DNA of 64,000 nucleotides from DAHUYF01 sp035945115 (GTDB lineage: Bacteria > Pseudomonadota > Alphaproteobacteria > ATCC43930 > CGMCC-115725). The position numbers and the translations under genes are program-made. The stretch covers positions 37,484 to 101,483 of the forward strand of contig DASZAN010000206.1 in NCBI GenBank assembly GCA_035945115.1, given 5' to 3'. Each line of letters starts with the position of its first letter. The first letter of the stretch is position 1. The notes under the pieces are model-generated. The model had not been told where the DNA came from, searched no databases, and saw only the letters and a list, made by a program, of their open reading frames with translations. Of the stretch, positions 28,079 through 37,648 are shown in pieces.

Positions 28079-29590
28079 TCAGCGCTCCGCCAGATTGACC
28101 GCGTCAGCCCGGAGCGCGAGCTGCACACGCTCGATCAGGTTGGCGATCGATGGCTGCATCGGCCGCATGAAGGACGACGGATAGACGCCCATCCAGAGCA
28201 CGACGGCGATCATCGGCGCGAACACCACCACCTCGCGCCAATGAAGATCGGGCATGAGGCGCACATCGTCCCTGGTGATGACGCCGAAGATGACGCGGCG
28301 ATAGAGGAACAGCATGTAGGCGGCGCCGAGGATCATGCCGGTCGTGGCAAAGAACGCGACCCAGGTGTTGACCTCGAATGTGCCAACCAGAGCGAGGAAC
28401 TCGCCGACGAAGCCGCTGGTGCCGGGAAGGCCTACCGAGGCCAGCATGAACACCATAAAGACGGCGGCGTATTTCGGCATGGTATCGACGAGCCCGCCAT
28501 AGCGCGCGATCTCGCGCGTATGGAGGCGATCGTAGACGACGCCGACGATGAGGAAGAGTGCCGACGAGACGATGCCGTGACTCAGCATCTGCACCATCGC
28601 CCCCTGCAGCCCCTCAATGGTCATCGTGAAGGTGCCCATGGTGACGAAGCCCATATGCGCCACCGAGGAGTAGGCGATGAGTTTTTTCATGTCCTCTTGC
28701 GCGAGCGCCACCAGCGACGTGTAAATGATGGCGACGATGCTCAGCGTGAAGATGAAGGGCGCCAGCTGATGCGAGGCGAGCGGGAACATCGGCAAGGAGA
28801 AGCGGAGAAAGCCGTAGCCGCCCATCTTCAGAAGCACGCCCGCGAGAATGACCGAGCCCGCCGTCGGCGCCTCGACATGCGCGTCGGGAAGCCAAGTGTG
28901 CACCGGCCACATAGGCACCTTGACCGCAAAAGATGCAAAGAACGCGAGCCAGAGCCAGGTCTGCATCGTCTTCGGGAAGGCGAAGCTCATGGCGGTCGGG
29001 ATGTCGCTCGAGCCGATTTGGAAATAAATCGCAAGTATGGCGAGCAGCATCAACACCGAGCCGAGCAGCGTGTACAGGAAGAACTTGAACGCCGCATAAA
29101 TCCGCCGCGGTCCGCCCCAGACGCCGATGATGAGGAACATCGGGATGAGCACGCCCTCGTAAAACATGTAGAAGACGACAAAATCGAGGGCGCAGAACAT
29201 GCCGATCATGAGCGTCTCGAGCACAAGAAACGCGATCATGTACTCCTTGACGCGCCGTGTGATCGAGGTCCAGCTTGCGACGACGCAGATCGGCGTCAGG
29301 AAGCTCGAGAGCAGCACGAAGAAAAGGGATATGCCGTCGACGCCCAGGTGATAGGCGATGTTGAAGCCCGGGAGCCACGGCGCCAACTCGACGAACTGGA
29401 ATTGGGCGCGCGTCGGATCGAACGCGCCCCAAAGCGCGATCGCCAGCGCGACATCGATGAGCGAGGTCCAAAGCGCGATCCAGCGCGCATTGCGCGCCAC
29501 ACCCTCGGCCTCGCCGCGCAGCATGAGAATGAGCACCACGCCGGCGAGCGGCAGGAATGTGACGAGCGTCAGAATGGGAAAGTTCTCCAT
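28079..29590 (-). CDS. nuoM: NADH-quinone oxidoreductase subunit M
   Basis: Antiporter-like proton-pumping subunit of complex I. 503 residues with about 14 helices; VPMWPVHTWLPDAHVEAPT carries the proton-channel lysine region, and AYSSVAHMGFVTMG marks the second half. It lies 7 nt after nuoL and 2 nt before nuoN. Confidence 0.96.
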   Translation of the reverse strand: MENFPILTLVTFLPLAGVVLILMLRGEAEGVARNARWIALWTSLIDVALAIALWGAFDPTRAQFQFVELAPWLPGFNIAYHLGVDGISLFFVLLSSFLTPICVVASWTSITRRVKEYMIAFLVLETLMIGMFCALDFVVFYMFYEGVLIPMFLIIGVWGGPRRIYAAFKFFLYTLLGSVLMLLAILAIYFQIGSSDIPTAMSFAFPKTMQTWLWLAFFASFAVKVPMWPVHTWLPDAHVEAPTAGSVILAGVLLKMGGYGFLRFSLPMFPLASHQLAPFIFTLSIVAIIYTSLVALAQEDMKKLIAYSSVAHMGFVTMGTFTMTIEGLQGAMVQMLSHGIVSSALFLIVGVVYDRLHTREIARYGGLVDTMPKYAAVFMVFMLASVGLPGTSGFVGEFLALVGTFEVNTWVAFFATTGMILGAAYMLFLYRRVIFGVITRDDVRLMPDLHWREVVVFAPMIAVVLWMGVYPSSFMRPMQPSIANLIERVQLALRADAVNLAER

Positions 29591-29597
29591 CGCCGTC

Positions 29598-31529
29598 TCA
29601 GAGGATCTGCCGGAGGAGATACCAGGAGACGAGCAGCACCAGGCCGATCAGCATGACGAAGGCGTAGTGGTAGAGATATCCCGTCTGCAGCAGGCTCGCG
29701 CGGATCGAAAGCCGCGTCGTCGTCGCGGCGAGCCCATCGGGACCAAGCCCATCGATCACGGCGCCGTCGCCCTTCTTCCAGAACTCGAATCCCAGCGCCA
29801 TCGCCGGCCGGACCAGAAGCCAGTCATAAAGCTCGTCGAAATACCATTTGTTGAGGAGGAAGAGATAAACCGGCCGGAACGTGCCGGTCACCATGGCCGG
29901 GATGCCGGGTCGCCCGATATAGGCGATCCAGGCGACGGCGATACCGAGCACACCCATTGCGAAGGGCAACTTGCCCACCCAGAAGGGCGCGTGATGCGCC
30001 GCCTCGAGGCTTTGGTGATCGGACAGCACCAGAATCGATTCGCGCCAGAACCCTTCCCGCCCCTCGCCGACGAAATCGTTATAGCCGAGGTATCCGGCAA
30101 ACGCGGCGCCCGCCGCCAAGACGACGAGCGGCAGGATCATCACTTGCGGCGACTCATGGACGTGATGCATGGCCTCGTCGGACGCGCGCGGCTTGCCGTG
30201 GAAGGTGAGGAAAATGAGCCGCCATGAGTAGAAGGCGGTCAGGAACGCTGCGAAAATGCCGAGCCAGTAGGCGTAGAGACCGACGCCACTGCCCGATGCC
30301 CACGCGGCTTCGAGGATCACATCCTTGGAAAAATAGCCGGCGAACCATGGGATTCCCGCGAGCGACAAGCTGCCGATCCACATGAGCGCATAGGTGATCG
30401 GCACGAGGCGCCAGATACCGCCCATCTTCCGCATGTCCTGCTCGCCCGACAGCGCATGGATGACCGAGCCAGCTCCCAAGAACAGCAGCGCCTTGAAGAA
30501 CGCATGAGTCATCAGATGGAAGATCGCCGCCGAATAGGCCGAGACGCCGGCGGCGAAGAACATGTAGCCGAGCTGGCTGCAGGTGGAATAGGCGATGACG
30601 CGCTTGATGTCGTTCTGCGCCATGCCGACGCTCGCCGCGAAGATCGCGGTAGTGCCGCCGATGACGCAGACGACGGCCAGCGCCACCGGCGCGTATTCGA
30701 AGAGCGGCGACAAACGCGCCACCATGAAGACGCCCGCCGTCACCATGGTGGCGGCATGGATCAACGCCGAGACCGGCGTCGGGCCTTCCATGGCGTCCGG
30801 CAGCCAGGTATGGAGCCCGAGCTGCGCCGATTTTCCCATGGCGCCCACGAAGAGGAGGATGCAGGTGAGCGTCAGCGCATCGACCTGTAGCCCCAAAAAC
30901 GTAAAGCGCGTATGGGCGAAGTTGGGCGCGGCGTCGAAGACGGTGCCGAAATGGAGCGAGCCGAAGAGCGCATAGACCGCGAAGATGCCGAGGGCGAAGC
31001 CGAAATCGCCGATGCGGTTGACGATGAAAGCCTTGATCGCGGCGGCATTGGCGGTGTTACGGTCGTACCAGAAGCCGATGAGGAGATAGGAGCAAAGGCC
31101 GACGCCTTCCCAGCCAAAGAACATCTGCACGAAATTATCGGCCGTCACCAGCATCAGCATGAAGAAGGTGAAGAAGCTTAAATACGCCATGAAGCGCGGG
31201 ATGCCTTTGTCATGCGCCATGTATCCGACGGAATAGATGTGGACCATGGCGGAGACGACGGTCACAACCGCCACCATGACGGCGCTCAACGGATCGAAGC
31301 GGAGCGCCCACTGCACCTGAAGATCGCCCGTGTCGATCCAGGTGGCGAGATCGGTGGTGACGTTGTGGCCGTTGAGCGCCACCTGCACGAAGAGGAGCAC
31401 GCCGAAAATCGCGGCAATGCCGACCCCCGCGCAGGTGACGATCTGGGCGCCGCGATCACCCATCCAACGGCCGAAGAACCCCGCGATGAAGGCACCCAGA
31501 AGCGGCAGGAAGACGGCAGCAATCGTCAT
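29598..31529 (-). CDS. nuoL: NADH-quinone oxidoreductase subunit L
   Basis: Distal antiporter-like subunit of complex I with the long lateral helix. 643 residues; QLGLHTWLPDAMEGPTPVSALIHAATMV and AYSTCSQLGYMFFA are diagnostic. The C-terminal region after residue about 500 provides the lateral helix and last anchor. It is separated from nuoK by 145 nt that hold repeat copy 2, the widest gap but one in the operon. Confidence 0.96.
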   Translation of the reverse strand: MTIAAVFLPLLGAFIAGFFGRWMGDRGAQIVTCAGVGIAAIFGVLLFVQVALNGHNVTTDLATWIDTGDLQVQWALRFDPLSAVMVAVVTVVSAMVHIYSVGYMAHDKGIPRFMAYLSFFTFFMLMLVTADNFVQMFFGWEGVGLCSYLLIGFWYDRNTANAAAIKAFIVNRIGDFGFALGIFAVYALFGSLHFGTVFDAAPNFAHTRFTFLGLQVDALTLTCILLFVGAMGKSAQLGLHTWLPDAMEGPTPVSALIHAATMVTAGVFMVARLSPLFEYAPVALAVVCVIGGTTAIFAASVGMAQNDIKRVIAYSTCSQLGYMFFAAGVSAYSAAIFHLMTHAFFKALLFLGAGSVIHALSGEQDMRKMGGIWRLVPITYALMWIGSLSLAGIPWFAGYFSKDVILEAAWASGSGVGLYAYWLGIFAAFLTAFYSWRLIFLTFHGKPRASDEAMHHVHESPQVMILPLVVLAAGAAFAGYLGYNDFVGEGREGFWRESILVLSDHQSLEAAHHAPFWVGKLPFAMGVLGIAVAWIAYIGRPGIPAMVTGTFRPVYLFLLNKWYFDELYDWLLVRPAMALGFEFWKKGDGAVIDGLGPDGLAATTTRLSIRASLLQTGYLYHYAFVMLIGLVLLVSWYLLRQIL

Positions 31530-31541
31530 CGCACGGCGGCT

Positions 31542-31638
31542 CCCCCCTCCCCTCCCTCTCCCTCAAGGGGGGAGGGGGAAGAAATCACGCTGCAATGGAA
31601 TCCTCTCCCCCCGTGAGGGGGAGGGTTAGGGTGGGGGG
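31542..31638. repeat. GC-rich palindromic intergenic repeat, copy 2
   Basis: Imperfect palindrome with C-rich left arm and G-rich right arm (GAGGGTTAGGGTGGGGGG). The internal CCCTCAAGGGGGGAGGGGGA is shared with copy 3. Located inside the nuo operon between nuoK and nuoL. Confidence 0.7.
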
Positions 31639-31674
31639 TAAGGCGCTCAGTCATTAGTCATTTGCCGAGAGCGT

Positions 31675-31986
31675 TCAGCCCTTCATCAGGTTGATGTCTT
31701 CGACCGCGATCGTGCCGCGGTTGCGGAAGTAGACGACGAGGATGGCAAGGCCGATCGCCGCTTCGGCGGCCGCCACCGTGAGGACGAACATCGCGAAGAC
31801 CTGGCCGACGAGATCGTGGAGGAAGGCCGAGAACGCCACGAAATTGATGTTGACGGCGAGCAGCATCAGCTCGATCGACATCAAGATGACGATGACATTC
31901 TTGCGATTGAGAAAGATGCCGAAGATGCCGAGCGTGAAGAGCACGGCGGCAACGGAGAGATAGTGGGCAAGACCGATATCGAGCAT
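31675..31986 (-). CDS. nuoK: NADH-quinone oxidoreductase subunit K
   Basis: Small three-helix membrane subunit of complex I. 103 residues from ATG 31984-31986 (MLDIGLAHYLSVAAVLF), the normal length and N-terminus. The channel glutamates lie in MSIELMLLAVNINF and in the AAAEAAIGLAI helix. It starts 4 nt after the nuoJ stop. Confidence 0.95.
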   Translation of the reverse strand: MLDIGLAHYLSVAAVLFTLGIFGIFLNRKNVIVILMSIELMLLAVNINFVAFSAFLHDLVGQVFAMFVLTVAAAEAAIGLAILVVYFRNRGTIAVEDINLMKG

Positions 31987-31990
31987 TGCC

Positions 31991-32599
31991 TCACACGCCC
32001 TGCCGCGGTTTGATCTTGACGAGCTCGAGCGTTGCCTCGCGCTTGCGCGCCACTTGCTCGGCGATCTTCTGCCGCCGCACATCCTGGCGTGGGCGCAGCG
32101 TCAGCACGATGGCGCCGATCATTGCCACCAACAGGATCATGCCCGCCGCCTGGAAGGCGTATATGTAGCGGGTGTAGAGGAGATCGCCGAGCGCGACGGT
32201 ATTGGTCGCATGCGTCGGCACCGGCGCCGCGATGGCGGTGGTGACGTTCGACGCCACCTCCCACGCGCCGAAGACAAAGATGAGCTCGACGAACAGCACA
32301 AGGCCGATGAGCGCGCCGATCGGCAAATATTGCAGGAAGCCCTGGCGCAGCTCGACGAAATTGATGTCGAGCATCATGATGACGAAGAGGAAGAGCACCG
32401 CGACGGCGCCGACATAAACGATGACGAGAATGAGCGCCAGGAACTCGGCGCCCATCAGCACGAACAAGCCCGCGCCGTTGAAGAAGGCGAGGATGAGGAA
32501 CAAGACGGAGTGAACGGGATTGCGCGCGGCAATCACCATCACGCCCGAGGCCACCGCCACCAGCGAGAAGAGCCAGAAGCATGCCGCCTGCACGATCAT
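31991..32599 (-). CDS. nuoJ: NADH-quinone oxidoreductase subunit J
   Basis: Five-helix membrane subunit of complex I. 202 residues from ATG 32597-32599, overlapping the nuoI stop (ATGA). The helix-3 region VIVYVGAVAVLFLFVIMML, with the flexible pi-bulge helix linked to coupling, is intact. A charged C-terminal tail of about 30 residues follows the last helix. Confidence 0.95.
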   Translation of the reverse strand: MIVQAACFWLFSLVAVASGVMVIAARNPVHSVLFLILAFFNGAGLFVLMGAEFLALILVIVYVGAVAVLFLFVIMMLDINFVELRQGFLQYLPIGALIGLVLFVELIFVFGAWEVASNVTTAIAAPVPTHATNTVALGDLLYTRYIYAFQAAGMILLVAMIGAIVLTLRPRQDVRRQKIAEQVARKREATLELVKIKPRQGV

Positions 32600-33084
32600 C
32601 GGTAAGGCGCGTCGAGCGCGAGATTCTGGGCAAGCGCCGGCTCCCAACGGTCGCCGTTGGCAAGCAACTTTTCCTTGTCGTAGAAGAGCTCTTCCCGCGT
32701 CTCGGCGGCGTATTCGAGATTGGGACCTTCGACGATGGCGTCGACCGGGCAAGCCTCCTGGCAGAAGCCGCAATAGATGCACTTCGTCATATCGATGTCG
32801 TAGCGCGTCGTGCGGCGGCTGCCGTCCTCGCGCGGCTCGGCCTCGATGGTGATGGCGAGTGCGGGACAGATGGCTTCGCAGAGCTTGCAGGCGATGCAGC
32901 GTTCCTCGCCGTTGGGATAGCGGCGGAGCGCATGCTCGCCGCGAAAGCGCGGGCTGAGCGGCCCCTTCTCATAGGGGTAGTTGAGCGTCACCGGCGGCTT
33001 GAACATGTGTTTGAGCGTTACCCACATGCCCGAGATGAGCTCGGAGAGGAGCAGGCTGCGGGCGCTGCGATCGAGAAAGGCCAT
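32596..33084 (-). CDS. nuoI: NADH-quinone oxidoreductase subunit I (ferredoxin-like)
   Basis: Peripheral-arm subunit carrying clusters N6a and N6b. 162 residues with two [4Fe-4S] motifs, CIACKLCEAICP and CIYCGFCQEACP. The preceding RFRGEHALRRYPNGEERCIA is typical of the alphaproteobacterial/mitochondrial TYKY type. It follows nuoH after 20 nt. Confidence 0.96.
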   Translation of the reverse strand: MAFLDRSARSLLLSELISGMWVTLKHMFKPPVTLNYPYEKGPLSPRFRGEHALRRYPNGEERCIACKLCEAICPALAITIEAEPREDGSRRTTRYDIDMTKCIYCGFCQEACPVDAIVEGPNLEYAAETREELFYDKEKLLANGDRWEPALAQNLALDAPYR

Positions 33085-33104
33085 GATCTAAATCCTCGTC
33101 TCGC

Positions 33105-34142
33105 TCATGAGGCGGCAGTGGCGGGGAGCCAGCCCATGGCGACCAGCACGCCTGCCGTCAGCACGAGCCAGAAGAGCGACAGCGGCAGGAACACCTTCCA
33201 ACCGAGCCGCATGAGCTGATCATAGCGAAAGCGCGGGAAGGTGGCGCGGACCCAGAGATAGAAGAAGAGCACCAGCGAGATCTTGAGGATGAGCCAGAGC
33301 GCACCCGGGACCCAGGTGAAAGGCGCCACCGGAAAGGGCGGCAGCCACCCGCCGAGAAAGAGGATGCTCGCCATGGCGCTCATCAGGATCATGCTGCCGT
33401 ATTCGCCCAGGAAGAAGAGACCGAAGGTCATCGCCGAATATTCGACGAAGAACCCCGCCACCAACTCCGATTCTCCTTCCGGCAGGTCGAAGGGCGAGCG
33501 GTTGGTCTCGGCCAGGATCGAGACCAGAAACACCACGAACATCGGCAGCAGCGGCAGCCAATACCAATTGAGAAACCCGTAGGCGCCGCGTTGCGCCTCG
33601 ACGATGGCGGAGAGATTGAGCGATCCGGCGCAGAGCAGCACGGTGACGATGACGAAGCCCATGGAGACTTCGTAGGAGACCATCTGCGCCGCCGAGCGCA
33701 GCGCGCCAAGGAAGGCGTATTTCGAATTGGACGACCAGCCGGCCATGATGACGCCGTAGACGCCGAGCGAGCTGATGGCAAAGAGATAGAGGATGCCGAC
33801 ATTGATGTTGGCGAGCACAACGCCTTGGTCGAAAGGAATGACCGCCCAGGCGATGAGGCTCAAGGCGAAGGTGAGAATGGGCGCGGCGATGAAGACGACG
33901 CGGTTGGCGCCGCTCGGAATCACCGTCTCCTTCACCAGCATCTTCAAGCCGTCGGCAAAGGGCTGCAGCAAACCGAACCAACCGACCACATTGGGTCCCT
34001 TGCGCAGCTGCGCCGCCGCCAGCACCTTGCGCTCGGCGAGCGTGAGGTACGCGATTGCCAGCAAGAGCGGCACGACGATCGCCCCGATCTCACCGAGAAT
34101 GATCAACGTCGGCAGGCCGTAGCCGATCCAGAGCTCAGCCAT
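33105..34142 (-). CDS. nuoH: NADH-quinone oxidoreductase subunit H
   Basis: Membrane subunit that forms the quinone chamber with NuoB and NuoD. 345 residues, eight helices; ERKVLAAAQLRKGPNVVG and the cytosolic loop ETNRSPFDLPEGESELVAG are diagnostic. The ATG overlaps the nuoG stop by 8 nt. Confidence 0.96.
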   Translation of the reverse strand: MAELWIGYGLPTLIILGEIGAIVVPLLLAIAYLTLAERKVLAAAQLRKGPNVVGWFGLLQPFADGLKMLVKETVIPSGANRVVFIAAPILTFALSLIAWAVIPFDQGVVLANINVGILYLFAISSLGVYGVIMAGWSSNSKYAFLGALRSAAQMVSYEVSMGFVIVTVLLCAGSLNLSAIVEAQRGAYGFLNWYWLPLLPMFVVFLVSILAETNRSPFDLPEGESELVAGFFVEYSAMTFGLFFLGEYGSMILMSAMASILFLGGWLPPFPVAPFTWVPGALWLILKISLVLFFYLWVRATFPRFRYDQLMRLGWKVFLPLSLFWLVLTAGVLVAMGWLPATAAS

Positions 34143-36198
34143 GGGTGCCCGTCATCGGCTCGGTGATGGCGGCAACCGCGGCGGTGCAGGCCGCCATGGT
34201 GGGGGACGCGCGGCTGATCGTGTCGGTGCGGTAGAAATCGGCGATCGGATAAGCAAAGGGCGCGGGATCGAGCGGGCCTTCCTTGCCGAAGCTCCCCCAG
34301 CGCGCCGGGACGAGCTCATCGATCCGCTCGAAGAGCGGGTTGAGCGAGATCATGCGCGCGCGGAGCTGCAGCAGCGAGTCATAGGGCAGCTTGTGGCCGA
34401 GCGCGGCGGAGAGCGCGCGGATGATCGTCCAGTCCTCGCGCGCATCGCCGGGCGGGAAGACGGCGCGGTGCGCGAGCTGCACGCGCCCCTCGGTGTTGAC
34501 GTAAGTCGCGTCCTTCTCCGGGTAGGCAGCACCGGGCAGGATCACATCGGCGCGTTTCGCGCCGACATCGCCATGATGGCCTTGATAGATGATGAAGGCC
34601 TTGCCGAACCAGCTCTCATCGATGCCGTCGGCGCCCAAGAGATAGACCGCCTCGATCTCGCCGCTCTCGCAGCCCGCGAGGATCTGCGCGGTGTCACGTC
34701 CGCCGGGGCCGGGCACGAATCCCAGATCGAGCCCGCCGACGCGTGCCGCCGCAGTGTGGAGCACGTTGAAGCCCTGCCAATCCTCGCGCACCATGCCGGT
34801 CTCTTTGGCAAGTCGCCGCGCCAAGGCGAGGATCGCCGCGCCATCGGGGCGGCTCAGCGCGCCCTGCCCCAGGATCAGCATCGGATGCTTCGCCTTGGCG
34901 AGCGTCTCGCGGAAGGCATGCTTCCCGCCGACGAGATCGGCAAGGACCTGCGGTCCGGCGCCGAGCGACGTCACCGGGTAGGTGAGATCGAGCGCAGGCC
35001 CGATCGCCGCCATCTGAAAGCCGCCTTGGAGCCAACGCTTGCGTAACCGCGCATTGATGATCGCCGCTTCGTGCCGAACGTCGCTGCCGATGAGGAGACA
35101 GAGGTCGGCTTTCTCGATCCCGGCTATCCCGCTGTTGAAGATGTAGCCGGCGCGGCAAGATGGATCGAGCGCGGCACCATCCTGGCGGCAATCAAGATGG
35201 GGCGAGCCGAGCGCCGCCAGCAAGTCCTTGAGCGCCAGCATCGCCTCGCAATCCGCGAGGTCGCCCGCGATGGCGGCGATACGACTTCCAGGCACGCCTT
35301 TGAGGCGCTCGGCTATGGCGGCAAACGCCTCATTCCAGCTCGCCTCAACGAGCTTGCCGTTGCGCCGCACGAACGGCCGGTCGAGACGCCGGCGCGCGAG
35401 ACCGTCTGCAGCAAAGCGCGTCTTATCCGAAATCCATTCCTCGTTCACGTCCTCGTTGAGGCGCGGCAGGATGCGCAGCACTTGCGGCCCGCGCGAATCG
35501 ATGCGGATGTTGCTGCCGACGGCATCGAGCACGTCGACGGATTCGGTCTTGCGCAGCTCCCAGGGCCGCGCGATGAAGGCGTAGGGCTTGGAGGTGAGCG
35601 CGCCCACCGGGCAGAGATCGATGATATTGGCGGAAAGCTCCGAGGTGAGGGCGCGCTCGATGTAAGTGTCGATCTCCATGTTCTCGCCGCGGCCGGTAGC
35701 GCCCAGCTCCTGCACGCCCGCAACGTCGGTGAGAAAGCGTACGCAGCGCGTGCAATGGATGCAGCGCGTCATGCTGGTGGCGACGAGCGGGCCGAAATCC
35801 TTGTCCTTCACCGCCCGCTTCTTCTCCTGATAGCGGCTGCGATCGAAGCCGTAGGCCATCGCTTGGTCTTGCAAATCGCATTCGCCGCCCTGATCGCAGA
35901 TCGGGCAATCGAGCGGATGGTTGATGAGCAGGAACTCCATCACGCCGTGGCGCGCCTTCTTGGCTTTTTCGCTGTCGGTATGGATAACCATCCCTTCGGC
36001 GACCGGCATGGCGCAGGAGGCGATCGGCTTCGGCGCCTTCTCCTGCTCGACAAGGCACATGCGGCAATTGCCGGCGATCGCCAGGCGCTCATGGAAGCAA
36101 AAATGCGGCACTTCCACCCCGGCCTGCTGGCACGCCTGCAGCACCGTTGTGCCGGGCGGCACATCCACTTGGATTCCATTGACGGTCAGCTTCGGCAT
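34135..36198 (-). CDS. nuoG: NADH-quinone oxidoreductase subunit G
   Basis: Large iron-sulfur subunit of the NADH-dehydrogenase arm. 687 residues. The N-terminal [2Fe-2S] Cys set (CFHERLAIAGNCRMCLVEQE) is followed by HPLDCPICDQGGECDLQDQ and CIHCTRCVRF [4Fe-4S] ligands. The rest is a molybdopterin-oxidoreductase-like domain without cofactor. Length matches the mitochondrial 75-kDa type rather than the 900-residue E. coli form. Repeat copy 3 separates it from nuoF. Confidence 0.95.
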   Translation of the reverse strand: MPKLTVNGIQVDVPPGTTVLQACQQAGVEVPHFCFHERLAIAGNCRMCLVEQEKAPKPIASCAMPVAEGMVIHTDSEKAKKARHGVMEFLLINHPLDCPICDQGGECDLQDQAMAYGFDRSRYQEKKRAVKDKDFGPLVATSMTRCIHCTRCVRFLTDVAGVQELGATGRGENMEIDTYIERALTSELSANIIDLCPVGALTSKPYAFIARPWELRKTESVDVLDAVGSNIRIDSRGPQVLRILPRLNEDVNEEWISDKTRFAADGLARRRLDRPFVRRNGKLVEASWNEAFAAIAERLKGVPGSRIAAIAGDLADCEAMLALKDLLAALGSPHLDCRQDGAALDPSCRAGYIFNSGIAGIEKADLCLLIGSDVRHEAAIINARLRKRWLQGGFQMAAIGPALDLTYPVTSLGAGPQVLADLVGGKHAFRETLAKAKHPMLILGQGALSRPDGAAILALARRLAKETGMVREDWQGFNVLHTAAARVGGLDLGFVPGPGGRDTAQILAGCESGEIEAVYLLGADGIDESWFGKAFIIYQGHHGDVGAKRADVILPGAAYPEKDATYVNTEGRVQLAHRAVFPPGDAREDWTIIRALSAALGHKLPYDSLLQLRARMISLNPLFERIDELVPARWGSFGKEGPLDPAPFAYPIADFYRTDTISRASPTMAACTAAVAAITEPMTGTHG

Positions 36199-36237
36199 GG
36201 GAGCTTCCGACGCGAACTTTCAGCAATCAGGGCACCG

Positions 36238-36333
36238 CCCCCCACCCCTCCTTCCCCCTCAAGGGGGGAGGGGGAAGAAAGGCGACGACGTCGGTATCCC
36301 CTCCCCCCTTGAGGGGGAGGGTTAGGGAGGGGG
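36238..36333. repeat. GC-rich palindromic intergenic repeat, copy 3
   Basis: Left arm CCCCCCACCCCTCCTTCCCC and right arm GGGGGAGGGTTAGGGAGGGG are roughly complementary, with inner CCCCTCAAGG / CCTTGAGGGG. It shares about 25 bp with copy 2. Located in the nuo operon between nuoF and nuoG. Confidence 0.7.
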
Positions 36334-36361
36334 GTGTGCCGCTGAAGCGCGAGCATTGTGG

Positions 36362-37648
36362 TTACGCCGCTCGCCGGGCGGCGGCTTCGCGGTATTCTTT
36401 AATCCGCCGCTCCATCTCCGGACGGAAATGGCGGATCAGGCCTTGTACCGGCCACGCCGCGGCATCACCCAGCGCGCAGATGGTGTGTCCCTCGATCTCG
36501 AAAGAGACGTCGAGTAGCATGTCGATCTCGGCGACTTCCGCCTCGCCCTTCACCATCCGCTCCATCACGCGCCACATCCAGCCGGCACCTTCGCGGCAAG
36601 GCGTGCACTGGCCACAGCTCTCGTGCTTGTAAAACTTCGAGAGCCGCGCGATCGCTTTGACGATGTCCGTCGACTTGTCCATGACGATGACCGCGGCCGT
36701 GCCGAGCCCGCTCTTCACGTCGCGCAGCGCATCGAAATCCATGAGCACGGTGTCGCACACCGACTTTGGGATGACCGGCACCGAGGAGCCGCCGGGAATG
36801 ATGCCCAAGAGATTGTCCCAGCCGCCGCGCACGCCGCCCGCATAGCGCTCGATGAGTTCCTTCAGGGGGATGCCCATCGCCTCCTCGACATTGCAGGGCT
36901 TCTCGACATGGCCCGAGATGCAATAGACCTTGGTGCCCTCGTTCTTGGGCCGGCCGAAGCTCGCGAACCACGAGGCGCCGCGACGAAGAATGGTCGGCAC
37001 CACCGCGATCGTCTCGACATTGTTGACGGTGGTGGGACAGCCATAAAGACCGACGGCGGCAGGGAAAGGCGGCTTCAAGCGCGGCTGCCCCTTCTTGCCC
37101 TCGAGGCTTTCCAAGAGCGCTGTCTCTTCGCCGCAGATATAGGCGCCGGCGCCCCGATGGAGGTAGAGCTCGAAATCGTAGCCTGAGCCGCACGCGTTCT
37201 TGCCGATCAACCCGGCAGCATAAGCCTCCTCGATCGCCGTCTGAAGATGCTGCGCCTCGTTGAAGAACTCGCCGCGGATGTAGATGTAGCAATGCTGCAC
37301 ACCCATGCCGACGCTCGCCAGGAGGCAGCCCTCGACGAGCTTCTGCGGATCGTGGCGGATGATGTCGCGGTCCTTGCAGGTGCCGGGCTCGCTCTCATCG
37401 GCGTTGACGACGAGATAAGTGGGCCGCGCGCTTTCCTTGGGCATGAAGGACCATTTGACGCCGGTGGGAAATCCTGCGCCACCGCGGCCGCGCAGCCCCG
37501 AATTCTTGACCTCGTTCACGATCCAGTCGCGGCCCTTGAGGATCAAATCCTTGGTGCCATCCCAATCGCCGCGCGAGCGCGCGCCGGTCAGCCGCCAGTC
37601 GTGGAGGCCGTAGAGATTGGTGAAGATGCGGTCTTTGTCGGCGAGCAT
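36362..37648 (-). CDS. nuoF: NADH-quinone oxidoreductase subunit F
   Basis: NADH- and FMN-binding subunit of complex I. 428 residues; NADH site GLRGRGGAGFPTGVKW, FMN site NADESEPGTCKDR and YICGEETALLESLEG, and the C-terminal [4Fe-4S] N3 ligands ESCGQCTPCREG. The ATG adjoins the nuoE stop with no gap. The next gene, nuoG, lies 163 nt on, beyond repeat copy 3. Confidence 0.96.
   Translation of the reverse strand: MLADKDRIFTNLYGLHDWRLTGARSRGDWDGTKDLILKGRDWIVNEVKNSGLRGRGGAGFPTGVKWSFMPKESARPTYLVVNADESEPGTCKDRDIIRHDPQKLVEGCLLASVGMGVQHCYIYIRGEFFNEAQHLQTAIEEAYAAGLIGKNACGSGYDFELYLHRGAGAYICGEETALLESLEGKKGQPRLKPPFPAAVGLYGCPTTVNNVETIAVVPTILRRGASWFASFGRPKNEGTKVYCISGHVEKPCNVEEAMGIPLKELIERYAGGVRGGWDNLLGIIPGGSSVPVIPKSVCDTVLMDFDALRDVKSGLGTAAVIVMDKSTDIVKAIARLSKFYKHESCGQCTPCREGAGWMWRVMERMVKGEAEVAEIDMLLDVSFEIEGHTICALGDAAAWPVQGLIRHFRPEMERRIKEYREAAARRAA

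Noticed and set aside
31542..36333. Repeats considered as a CRISPR array
   Set aside because: The copies are kilobases apart, palindromic, with no regular spacers and no cas genes.
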